A DNA stretch of 64,000 bases from an uncultured Parabacteroides sp. (GTDB taxonomy: Bacteria; Bacteroidota; Bacteroidia; Bacteroidales; Tannerellaceae): NCBI GenBank assembly GCA_910577325.1, contig CAJTMR010000013.1:30540-94539 (forward strand). The letters are read 5' to 3'. Position numbers and translations under genes: made by a program. The notes beneath the pieces are model-generated. The model saw nothing but the letters and a program-made list of their open reading frames with translations, did not search any database and was not told where the DNA came from. This document shows, one piece after another, positions 7,928 through 15,337 of the stretch; the first letter of the stretch is position 1; every line of letters starts with the position of its first letter.

Positions 7928-7997
7928 ATGTTTTTGTTGGCGACCTTTATAAGTCTTGAAGTTCAAGAATCTAAAGGTTGCCTTTAATCAAAAACAT
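7928..7997. terminator. Long imperfect hairpin at the 3' end of mfd
   Basis: Three nested complementary blocks: ATGTTTTTG/CAAAAACAT (7928-7936 with 7989-7997), GGCGACCTTTA/TAAAGGTTGCC (11 bp with one G-T), and CTTGAA/TTCAAG at the tip. It ends about 30 bases from the mfd stop codon and lies between the convergent tRNA-Asp and mfd transcripts. It probably ends mfd transcription, but it is longer than a typical terminator and could be a small repeat. The rest of 7818-8028 shows nothing recognisable. Confidence 0.5.
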
Positions 7998-8028
7998 TTT
8001 AATCGGAATTATTCTACATAAACTATCT

Positions 8029-11000
8029 TTATTTTTGTATTTGTGTTTTCTCGATCTCATCCAAGTAACCGCAAGCCACTTCTACTGTTGGAACATTCTT
8101 GATCACGATACTGCGTTTACCGTTTTGTTCGCGAAGCGTACATTCACGCGGATGCTTTTGGATGAAGCCGAGCAGTTTGTCGAACGCTTCACTCTCATAA
8201 TAGGGACTTTCGGAGTTGCTGACGAGAAAGATGCTCATCTGCCCTTTTTTCAAAATGACTTTTTCCATACCCAACGTTTTTGCTATGCGGCGGAGGCGAA
8301 CGACACGGATCAACTCTTTTCCTTCTTTCGGTACTTTTCCGAAACGGTCTTTGAGGCGCTCGGTAAAAGCAAGGATGTCGCGCTCTTCCTCCATCTTGTC
8401 CAATTCGCGGTAGAGAGAGACGCGCTCGGAATCGTTCGGGATATAGGTCGGTGAAAACAACAATTCCAGGTCGCTTTCGATATAGGTCTCACGAACATAT
8501 TCGCTACCAGTATCGGATCGCTTTTCAGTGGGATCGGAATACAGTTCGGCAAATTCTTCCGCTTTCAGTTCGTCAACAGCTTCTTCCAGTATCTTCTGGT
8601 ACGTCTCATAGCCCAAATCGGCGATGAAGCCGCTTTGTTCGGCTCCTAACATATTACCGGCTCCTCGGATGTCGAGGTCCTGCATGGCGATATGGATGCC
8701 GCTTCCCAGTTCTGAGAAATTTTCGATCGCCTGCAAACGGCGGCGTGCTTCTTGTGTAAGGCTTGACAGAGGTGGAGAGAGGAGGTAGCAGAATGCTTTT
8801 CGGTTACTTCGCCCGACGCGGCCACGTAATTGATGTAGATCAGACAATCCGAACTGTTGTGCATTGTTGATGATAATCGTATTTGCATTCGGCACGTCGA
8901 TACCGCTCTCCACAATGCTCGTGGCGATCAGTACGTCGTATTCGTAATTGACGAAGTCCAGAATGATCTTTTCCAGCTTGTCCGGCTCCATCTGTCCGTG
9001 CCCGACAACGATACGGGCATCCGGTACTTCGCGTTTAACAAGCGTTTCCATTTCATAAATGTTCTGGATGCGGTTGTTGATGAAAAAGACCTGTCCGTTA
9101 CGACTCATTTCGAAGTTTATGGCTTCGCGGATGATGTCAGGATTAAAACGTTCCACCTCTGTTTGAACCGGGTAGCGGTTGGGTGGGGGAGTCGTGATAC
9201 TTGAAAGGTCACGAGCTCCCATCAATGAAAATTGCAAAGTACGGGGAATCGGCGTAGCAGTCATGGTGAGTGTGTCGACGTTGGCTTTCAGTTGCCGCAG
9301 TTTCTCTTTGACAGATACGCCGAATTTCTGTTCCTCGTCGATAATCAGCAGGCCGAGGTCTTTGAATGTGACATCTTTTCCGACGATACGATGTGTACCG
9401 ATGATAATATTGATTTTTCCCTCCTTCAAGTCTTTTAAAGTTTCCCTTATTTCTTTCGCCGTACGTGCTCGGCTGATATATTCGATTTGGCAAGGAAAAT
9501 TCTTCAGTCGTTCGGAGAATGTTTGGTAATGCTGGAATGCCAATACCGTAGTAGGGACCAATACGGCCACTTGCTTGTTGTCCGAAACGGCTTTGAAAGC
9601 AGCACGGATGGCTACCTCTGTTTTTCCAAAACCCACGTCTCCGCAGATCAGGCGGTCCATCGGACGGTCTTTCTCCATGTCGTTTTTTACATCGGCTGTC
9701 GCTTTCATTTGGTCCGGGGTGTCTTCGTAAATGAAGCTGGCTTCCAGTTCATGCTGCATGAAACTGTCGGGACTATAAGCAAAGCCCTTTTCCTGTTTTC
9801 GTTTAGAGTAGAGAAGGATCAGGTCGCGGGCGATATCTTTTACTTTTAATTTGGTGCGTTCCTTCATCTTCTCCCAAACTCCCGTTCCGAGTTTGCTTAG
9901 CTTGGGTGGCTCCCCGCTATCCTTGCCCTTGTACTTGGACAGCTTGTGAAGCGAGTGGATGCTGACGAATATGATGTCGTTGTTCTGATAAACCAGTTTG
10001 ATGGCTTCCTGTATTTTTCCATTCGCTTCCGTACGAACCAGCCCACCGAATTGTGCGACACCATGATCGATATGTACGATATAGTCGCCAGTTGTGAATT
10101 GATTCAACTCTTTTAGTGACAGAGAGAGTTTCCCGCTTCTTGCCTTGTCGCTTTTCAGGTTGAATTTATGGAAACGGTCGAATAACTGGTGATCCGTGAA
10201 CAGGCAAACACGTAAAGTCTCATCAGCGAATCCCTCATGTATAGTCTTGTTGATGGAAGTAAAAGGAATATTGTCTCCCCGGTCTTCGAAGATAGCACGA
10301 ATACGGGCTGCTTGCTTTTCTACGTCACTCAGTATATATAATGTATAGCCATCTTCTAAATATTTGTGGAAGGATTGGCTTACCAAATCGAAATTTTTGT
10401 GATAGATTGGTTGTGCTTCCATTAAGAAAGTCAAGATGGCATCGGCTATTCCTGTTGGGCGTGTGCCGAAATGAAGGCGACGGAAATTGATTGCCGCATG
10501 TAGAAAATCCTCTCCGGTAATTAATTTGGCCCGCAGTTGTCCGATGTCGGCAAACGATTCTTCGTCTCCGATGATCGGCTCTTCATTCCAGATACTGTCG
10601 ATACGTTCTTTTACCCATGCCAAGTCTTTGCAAGCAAGCAGCGTTTCAGACGGCAATGAATCTAACAGAGATGAATTGGCCCGATTCCCTTTTGTCATTT
10701 CAGGCACGATATAGATACTATCCAGCTTTTCTTTGGATAGCTGTGTCTCTACATCGAACGAACGGATGGTCTCTACTTCGTTGCCAAAGAAGTCGATACG
10801 ATAAGGGAATTCGTACGAGAACGAGAACACGTCCAAGATGCTGCCGCGCACCGCATACTGTCCCGGCTCATAAACATAATCTACCTGCTCGAAACCATAT
10901 TCGTCCAGTACATCAGAAACAAACATATTGTCCAACTTCTCACTTACACTGATCTTTAGCGTATTTTCTTTTAGGATCTTCTGTGAAATCACTTTTTCCG

Positions 11001-11388
11001 CCAATGCGTCCGGATAGGTGACAATGACAAAAGAAGTGGCCGGGTCTTGTAACGTACTGAGAACTTCTGTTCGCAGGATTTCATTGGCCGGGTCTACGTG
11101 TCCGTACTTGATGGCACGCCGATAACCAGAGGGAAAGAAATAGATTCCGTCGCCTCCGGTAAGTTGTACCAGGTCATGATAAAAGTAACCGGCTTCTTCC
11201 AAGTCATTTAACACACACACATAGTTCCCCCTTCTTTTAAGAAAGAGAGAAGCTATTGTCATTGCGGCCCCTGAACCGTTTAGCCCTTTCAGAAATATAT
11301 TGCGGGACGTTTTGTTGTTTAACAGGGTATTTAACGCCACCACTTGCGGATGGGTGGCGTATTGTTTTAGTAAATCTTGTACCTCCAA
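8029..11388 (-). CDS. mfd: Transcription-repair coupling factor Mfd
   Basis: About 1119 residues; a DNA translocase that removes stalled RNA polymerase and recruits UvrA to template-strand lesions. Order: N-terminal UvrB-like region (LNGSGAAMTIASLF), RNA-polymerase-interacting domain (GDYIVHIDHGVAQFGGL), superfamily 2 helicase core with Walker A GDVGFGKTEVA, DEEQKFGV box, TATPIPRTL and HQLRGRVGRS, and a C-terminal TRCF domain (SPTYIPNDSERVSLYREL). The frame extends to a TTG at 11409, but that TTG is the last part of a perfect -7 element (11414-11407), so the next in-frame TTG at 11388 (MEVQDLLKQYA) is preferred. No in-frame ATG exists before codon 50. The start is uncertain; the identity is not. 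Confidence 0.95.
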   Translation of the reverse strand: MEVQDLLKQYATHPQVVALNTLLNNKTSRNIFLKGLNGSGAAMTIASLFLKRRGNYVCVLNDLEEAGYFYHDLVQLTGGDGIYFFPSGYRRAIKYGHVDPANEILRTEVLSTLQDPATSFVIVTYPDALAEKVISQKILKENTLKISVSEKLDNMFVSDVLDEYGFEQVDYVYEPGQYAVRGSILDVFSFSYEFPYRIDFFGNEVETIRSFDVETQLSKEKLDSIYIVPEMTKGNRANSSLLDSLPSETLLACKDLAWVKERIDSIWNEEPIIGDEESFADIGQLRAKLITGEDFLHAAINFRRLHFGTRPTGIADAILTFLMEAQPIYHKNFDLVSQSFHKYLEDGYTLYILSDVEKQAARIRAIFEDRGDNIPFTSINKTIHEGFADETLRVCLFTDHQLFDRFHKFNLKSDKARSGKLSLSLKELNQFTTGDYIVHIDHGVAQFGGLVRTEANGKIQEAIKLVYQNNDIIFVSIHSLHKLSKYKGKDSGEPPKLSKLGTGVWEKMKERTKLKVKDIARDLILLYSKRKQEKGFAYSPDSFMQHELEASFIYEDTPDQMKATADVKNDMEKDRPMDRLICGDVGFGKTEVAIRAAFKAVSDNKQVAVLVPTTVLAFQHYQTFSERLKNFPCQIEYISRARTAKEIRETLKDLKEGKINIIIGTHRIVGKDVTFKDLGLLIIDEEQKFGVSVKEKLRQLKANVDTLTMTATPIPRTLQFSLMGARDLSSITTPPPNRYPVQTEVERFNPDIIREAINFEMSRNGQVFFINNRIQNIYEMETLVKREVPDARIVVGHGQMEPDKLEKIILDFVNYEYDVLIATSIVESGIDVPNANTIIINNAQQFGLSDLHQLRGRVGRSNRKAFCYLLSPPLSSLTQEARRRLQAIENFSELGSGIHIAMQDLDIRGAGNMLGAEQSGFIADLGYETYQKILEEAVDELKAEEFAELYSDPTEKRSDTGSEYVRETYIESDLELLFSPTYIPNDSERVSLYRELDKMEEERDILAFTERLKDRFGKVPKEGKELIRVVRLRRIAKTLGMEKVILKKGQMSIFLVSNSESPYYESEAFDKLLGFIQKHPRECTLREQNGKRSIVIKNVPTVEVACGYLDEIEKTQIQK

Positions 11389-11406
11389 TGTGATATGTTC
11401 TTTTCG

Positions 11407-11414
11407 CAAAGGTA
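11407..11414 (-). promoter_or_regulatory. Putative mfd promoter -7 element
   Basis: On the minus strand this reads TACCTTTG. If used, transcription starts near 11400 and the mfd leader is only about 12 bases before the TTG at 11388. It could be a chance match, in which case the TTG at 11409 could be the start. Confidence 0.45.
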
Positions 11415-11496
11415 GAGTTTTTGTTCAAAATAGTAAATATGCATAGTATTAAATCAATTAAAATATGTACCTTCGCCCTACAAATTTAGAAGGATT

Positions 11497-12255
11497 ATGT
11501 CAGACAGTATTGTTATTATTCCCACGTATAACGAGAAGGAGAATATAGAAAATATTATTCGGGTTGTATTTGGGTTGGAGAAAGAATTTCATATTTTGAT
11601 TATAGATGATGGATCGCCCGATGGTACGGCAGAGATTGTAAAACGACTCCAAAAAGAGTTCTCCGAACGTCTTTTTATGGTGGAACGCAAAGGCAAGTTA
11701 GGACTTGGCACGGCTTATATCTGCGGGTTCAAGTGGGCAATAGAGCATAGGTATGATTTTATATTTGAAATGGATGCGGATTTCAGTCATAATCCGAATG
11801 ATCTTCTCAAATTATATGCAGCCTGTACGGAGCAGGGTGGCGATGTTGCAGTCGGTTCCCGCTACTGCAACGGTGTGAATGTCGTGAATTGGCCGTTAGG
11901 CCGCGTGTTGATGTCTTACTATGCTTCTGTCTATGTCCGTTTTGTTACCGGAATGAAAGTTCAAGATACAACAGCCGGTTTCAAATGCTACCGTCGTGAG
12001 GTGCTTGAAACAATTGATTTAGATCGTATCCATTTCAAAGGATATGCGTTCCAGATAGAAATGAAGTTTACGGCATACAAGTGTGGTTATAAGATAGTGG
12101 AAGTCCCCATTATTTTTATTAACCGTGTATTAGGTACTTCCAAGATGAACTCATCTATTTTCGGGGAGGCATTGTTTGGTGTCTTGAAATTGAAATGGTG
12201 GAGTCTGTTCCGTAAATACCCTAAAAAAAGAAGCCGGAAAGCGATTGTTGGATAA
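11497..12255 (+). CDS. Polyprenol-phosphate mannosyltransferase-like glycosyltransferase (DPM1-like)
   Basis: A 252-residue GT2 enzyme most like dolichol/polyprenol-phosphate mannose synthases, which transfer mannose from GDP-mannose to a polyprenyl phosphate at the inner membrane. Signatures: VIIPTYNEKENI at the N-terminus, LIIDDGSPDGTAEIV near residue 35, the metal-binding EMDADFSHNP near residue 90, VGSRY near residue 120, and DTTAGFKCYRREVL near residue 155. There is no C-terminal membrane anchor, as in the soluble single-domain bacterial group. It stands alone, divergent from mfd. The exact sugar and lipid are inferred from family similarity. Confidence 0.85.
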   Translation: MSDSIVIIPTYNEKENIENIIRVVFGLEKEFHILIIDDGSPDGTAEIVKRLQKEFSERLFMVERKGKLGLGTAYICGFKWAIEHRYDFIFEMDADFSHNPNDLLKLYAACTEQGGDVAVGSRYCNGVNVVNWPLGRVLMSYYASVYVRFVTGMKVQDTTAGFKCYRREVLETIDLDRIHFKGYAFQIEMKFTAYKCGYKIVEVPIIFINRVLGTSKMNSSIFGEALFGVLKLKWWSLFRKYPKKRSRKAIVG

Positions 12256-12360
12256 TTTATGTAGTAATTAAAGGAGTTGTGGCGTAATATCTATGTTTAC
12301 GTTTCTGTCTCTTTTTATTACTTTTTGTATCTGCAATGTTTTATATGATAACTATGAAAC

Positions 12361-12408
12361 AAGAATTTCATGCCTGTGAAACAAAGATTTAATGGGCATG
12401 GAATTCTT
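12361..12408. repeat. Inverted repeat in the 12256-12545 intergenic gap
   Basis: AAGAATTTCATGCC (12361-12374) and GGCATGGAATTCTT (12395-12408) are complementary at 13 of 14 positions, with a 20-base loop. The motif GAAACAA(A)GA occurs just before the left arm and again in the loop. It may end the glycosyltransferase transcript or be a small dispersed repeat. Apart from this and the -7 element at 12504-12511, the 290-base gap shows nothing recognisable. Confidence 0.55.
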
Positions 12409-12503
12409 ATTCATTCGTCTCATTAAAATATATGCCTATCCTCACTGATTTCCTGTAGCTCTTAATTTATTGAAAAAAGCACCAAAGGAATCGCAAAATA
12501 ATG

Positions 12504-12511
12504 TATATTTG
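12504..12511 (+). promoter_or_regulatory. Promoter -7 element of the LytTR/FHA/kinase cluster
   Basis: TATATTTG matches TAnnTTTG and lies 34 bases before the LytTR gene start. No convincing -33 element is seen at the usual spacing. Confidence 0.6.
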
Positions 12512-12545
12512 TGCAGAGATGATGAACGAATAAACAATATCTACT

Positions 12546-12938
12546 ATGGAGCGGTATTTAATAATTAAGACGAGAGATGAATTGTTGCGCATTAAAATAG
12601 GGCAGATCCTTTATTTTGAAGCTGATAGGAATTATACCAAATTGCTATTATCTAATGGGATTCAATTCACATTTGCAATCAATATAGGAAAAATTGAAGA
12701 AATATTGGAGAGACAGGTGGCCGGCTGTAACACGATTTTGATGCGTGTAGGCAAGAGTCATATTATCAATAAAAATCATATCTTACAAATAAACTTGCCT
12801 AAGCAGAAGCTGCTATTACTGACACACGATGGCAAACCGCGGGAACTGGTGATATCTAAGGACCCATTGAAGGTTTTGAAAGATACACTCGAAAAGGAAA
12901 TTGGAAAACCTGAAGAACCAAAAGTTGTTACGGAATGA
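12546..12938 (+). CDS. LytTR-domain DNA-binding regulator
   Basis: A 130-residue stand-alone LytTR protein. The domain spans almost the whole chain: LLRIKIGQILYFEADRNYTKLLL (about residues 14-36) and GKSHIINKNHILQI (about 69-82) are the typical beta-strand and DNA-contacting segments. There is no receiver domain, so it is not an ordinary response regulator. Its C-terminus is charged (EKEIGKPEEPKVVTE). The stop overlaps the start of the FHA gene (ATGA), so it is translationally coupled to the signalling cluster. It could be the transcriptional output of that cluster or its autoregulator; both are inference. Confidence 0.85.
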   Translation: MERYLIIKTRDELLRIKIGQILYFEADRNYTKLLLSNGIQFTFAINIGKIEEILERQVAGCNTILMRVGKSHIINKNHILQINLPKQKLLLLTHDGKPRELVISKDPLKVLKDTLEKEIGKPEEPKVVTE

Positions 12939-13588
12939 TTATTAAGATAGGAAAGGCAAGTGATAATGATTTTGTGGTAAATGATCCTCATGTAAGCCGG
13001 TATCATACAAAGTTGGTCCGTGAAGAGGGGGAATGTTGGCTACTTGAAGATTTGGGGTCGACAAACGGAACATTTGTCAATGGTGTTCAGATTGTTAAAA
13101 AACGAATTACTCCCAGCGATACGATCAAACTGGGAAATGATTATGTGTTAAATATTTCCGAAGTCTTGAAGTCCAACAATGATTATACCGAAGAGTTTGC
13201 AACATTGAAGCAAGTATATGATAATTACATTCAAGCAAAGGTTAAGATACAATCTTCTAATCAATTTAAAACCAGACTTTTCCAATCTCTTCCATTTGCT
13301 CTTCCCGGTGTAGTGGGGGTGGTAATTGGTTTTCTTGGGAAAGGAAGCTTGGGATTGTTTGGGTTAAGTCTGTTTATCACGATCTGCGCCCCAGCAGTCG
13401 GTATCTATCTGGGTGCGAAACAGTCGGCTAAGATTCCGCAATTGCTGCAAGATTTGACCAATCAATTCAAAATCGATTATGTTTGTCCCAAGTGCGGAAC
13501 GTTTTTAGGTGAAATACCTTGGGAATCATTGCGCAACAGAAAACAATGCCCGATGTCTTCCTGTAAGGCTAAATGGGTGAGCAAGTAG
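12935..13588 (+). CDS. FHA-domain membrane protein with C-terminal zinc ribbon
   Basis: A 217-residue protein. An N-terminal forkhead-associated domain (about residues 1-75) has the phosphothreonine-binding landmarks IGKASDND, VSRYH and STNGTFVNG, so it is expected to bind a phosphothreonine peptide. A linker of about 35 residues follows, then two hydrophobic segments (about residues 120-160, GVVGVVIGFLG and FGLSLFITICAPAVGIYLG). A C-terminal zinc ribbon carries CPKC and CPMSSC (about residues 185-210). This places the FHA domain and ribbon on the cytoplasmic side of a membrane hairpin. It overlaps the LytTR gene by 4 bases. The binding partner may be the kinase or acidic protein encoded downstream (inference). 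Confidence 0.85.
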   Translation: MIIKIGKASDNDFVVNDPHVSRYHTKLVREEGECWLLEDLGSTNGTFVNGVQIVKKRITPSDTIKLGNDYVLNISEVLKSNNDYTEEFATLKQVYDNYIQAKVKIQSSNQFKTRLFQSLPFALPGVVGVVIGFLGKGSLGLFGLSLFITICAPAVGIYLGAKQSAKIPQLLQDLTNQFKIDYVCPKCGTFLGEIPWESLRNRKQCPMSSCKAKWVSK

Positions 13589-13664
13589 GATTCTGTTTCA
13601 TATACTAAAAGTAATACTTTTGTACAGTAAACCCAAACATTTGATTATAAGGAACTGTTTTGTA

Positions 13665-13694
13665 TTTGGGTGTCAGTCTGTTTCCTTACTTTTG
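13665..13694 (+). promoter_or_regulatory. Internal promoter before the acidic protein gene
   Basis: TTTG at 13665-13668, an 18-base spacer, then TACTTTTG at 13687-13694, 29 bases before the ATG at 13724. A second TACTTTTG lies at 13615-13622. The acidic protein and the genes after it can probably be transcribed independently of the LytTR-FHA pair. Confidence 0.6.
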
Positions 13695-13723
13695 TGTCCA
13701 AAAATTTAATTAAAACATTATTT

Positions 13724-13963
13724 ATGCAAGAAGAAGATTACACATTTGTGACTTTAGACAGTGACGATGCAATGCTGCTCGATGCTGTTATCGTAGATGT
13801 GGACGGGGGAAGCGACTTGTTGGATGTTGTAATGATTGATGAAGATATTGATACTTCTGATTTTATTACATTATCCGATGACACTATTATGTTGTCTGAT
13901 GCAGACATGCAGGATGCATATTCAACCGATGTTGACGGATCTGATATATCGTTTATCTTATGA
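13724..13963 (+). CDS. Small all-acidic protein with internal duplication, function unknown
   Basis: A 79-residue protein with 24 Asp/Glu and no Lys, Arg or His. No signal peptide or membrane segment is seen. An internal duplication is visible: FVTLDSDDAMLLD (residues 8-20) against FITLSDDTIMLSD (residues 47-59), each followed by a DVDG(G)SD block (residues 25-31 and 69-74). Thr10 and Thr49 lie in TLxD-type contexts that FHA domains can bind when phosphorylated. The upstream in-frame ATG at 13670 precedes the -7 element and is rejected as the start. The gene sits between two FHA genes and overlaps the second by 4 bases (ATGA). It could be a phospho-substrate or scaffold; no family is recognised. 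Confidence 0.7.
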   Translation: MQEEDYTFVTLDSDDAMLLDAVIVDVDGGSDLLDVVMIDEDIDTSDFITLSDDTIMLSDADMQDAYSTDVDGSDISFIL

Positions 13964-14475
13964 TTTCCGTTAAATGTCCACATTGTCATGTTGGGTTAAA
14001 GGTAGACGAGGGGAAAATTCCCCTCGATATCACCTCTTTCAAATGCCCGAAGTGCAAGCAACCGATTCCTGTCTCTTTGCTTTCTACGGAGAAAGGATGT
14101 GCCGGATCTGAATCGGAAACGGTTCTGATACAGCCTCTTCGTCTGACAACCGGACATCTCTCTGTAATTGCAAATGCTGATACACCGGAGCAAATCTTCC
14201 CCCTTCAGGAAGGGGTTTATGTCATCGGACGAAAATCCAACACATCAACTGCTACGATTGGCATTGTAACGGCTGATAAATCAATGAGCCGGGAACATAT
14301 CCGGATCGAGGTGAAAAAAGATGCCAAAGGTGGCTATAAACATTATCTTTCTGACAATAATAGTAAAAATCATACGTTATATAATAGCAATTACTTAGAG
14401 AATGGGGAAATTGTCATACTCAATAATAATGATGAAATTATTATTGGCCGTACAGTTCTCCGGTTTAATGAATAA
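13960..14475 (+). CDS. Zinc-ribbon and FHA-domain protein
   Basis: A 171-residue soluble protein. An N-terminal zinc ribbon has CPHC (Cys6, Cys9) and CPKC (Cys29, Cys32), similar to the MJ0042-type short zinc ribbon. A linker carries SESETVLIQP with Thr54, a candidate phosphoacceptor. A C-terminal FHA domain (about residues 88-170) has YVIGRK, MSREHIRIEV and NSKNHTLYN. The layout of a TV(I/L) motif ahead of an FHA domain resembles GarA-type phospho-switch proteins, whose phosphorylated N-terminus folds back onto the FHA domain. That comparison is inference. It overlaps the acidic protein gene and is followed 14 bases later by the phosphatase gene. Confidence 0.85.
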   Translation: MISVKCPHCHVGLKVDEGKIPLDITSFKCPKCKQPIPVSLLSTEKGCAGSESETVLIQPLRLTTGHLSVIANADTPEQIFPLQEGVYVIGRKSNTSTATIGIVTADKSMSREHIRIEVKKDAKGGYKHYLSDNNSKNHTLYNSNYLENGEIVILNNNDEIIIGRTVLRFNE

Positions 14476-14489
14476 AAATAGTCTATGCT

Positions 14490-15293
14490 ATGGATATAAC
14501 GATCGGCAAACCTTGGGCGGTCAGCGAAAAAGGAGGCAGATTGAATAACGAAGATTCTGTCTTTCCTTTACCGGAAACGGCAAATTCCAATCAAAAGTTG
14601 TTTTTGGTATGTGATGGTGTTGGGGGCGCAGAAAAAGGGGAGATTGCAAGTTCTTTGGCTTGTGAAGCTTTTCAGACTTTTTTTTCAATTTTTCGCGAAG
14701 GTGAGCCGAATGTAGATTTTGTAAATAAAGCGATTCGTTATACTGAAGCACGTTTTGATGGTTATATGGCAATTCATCCGGAGACCAAAGGAATGGCTAC
14801 TACGTTGACTATGATTTTTGTAGGTGTGACAGGCATAACCTTGGCGCACGTGGGGGACAGTCGGATTTACCATTTCCGGAAGGGAGAAATCTTGTACCAG
14901 ACAGAAGATCATTCATTGGTCAATTCGTTGGTGAAATTGGGGAAAATCACTCGCGAAGAAGCTATGCGTCATCCGCAGCGGAATGTAATCATACGGGCTA
15001 TCCAAGGGACCACTCATCCAACGGAGATTGATGTCGTACTTTTGAACGATATCAAGGCGGGTGACTATTTGTTCATGTGTTCGGATGGAGTACTTGAACG
15101 TCTTAATAATAAAGACCTTTCTAATATATTCAAGTATTCCAGTGGTTCGGAAGAGATTAAAAATGCAATCATGTCCGCTTGCAGCGGGAAAACACGTGAT
15201 AACTTTTCTTTTTATATCATACCTATACAAAATGTGTTAGATTCCACAGGATTTAAGCAAAATATTCTTTCTTTCCTTTATTCTTTTATATAA
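14490..15293 (+). CDS. PP2C-family protein serine/threonine phosphatase
   Basis: A 267-residue PPM/PP2C phosphatase, expected to remove phosphate from Ser/Thr residues using two metal ions. Motifs: NNEDS (about residues 19-23), LVCDGVGGAEKGEIAS near residue 39, MATTLTMIFV near 100, HVGDSRIYHFRKGE near 118, MCSDGVLERL near 200, and the terminal Asp in KTRDNFSF near 240. All metal-ligand aspartates are present, so it should be active. It has no membrane segment and is expected in the cytoplasm. It lies 44 bases before the kinase gene, a classical kinase/phosphatase pair. Confidence 0.93.
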   Translation: MDITIGKPWAVSEKGGRLNNEDSVFPLPETANSNQKLFLVCDGVGGAEKGEIASSLACEAFQTFFSIFREGEPNVDFVNKAIRYTEARFDGYMAIHPETKGMATTLTMIFVGVTGITLAHVGDSRIYHFRKGEILYQTEDHSLVNSLVKLGKITREEAMRHPQRNVIIRAIQGTTHPTEIDVVLLNDIKAGDYLFMCSDGVLERLNNKDLSNIFKYSSGSEEIKNAIMSACSGKTRDNFSFYIIPIQNVLDSTGFKQNILSFLYSFI

Positions 15294-15337
15294 ATAACGT
15301 AATTTTGGCAGATTAATAGAATTCGCATAGTATAGTT

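Noticed and set aside
13615..13622. TACTTTTG as the main promoter of the acidic protein gene
   Set aside because: It is about 100 bases from the start and has no paired -33 element; the TTTG-N18-TACTTTTG at 13665-13694 is better. It could still be a second promoter.
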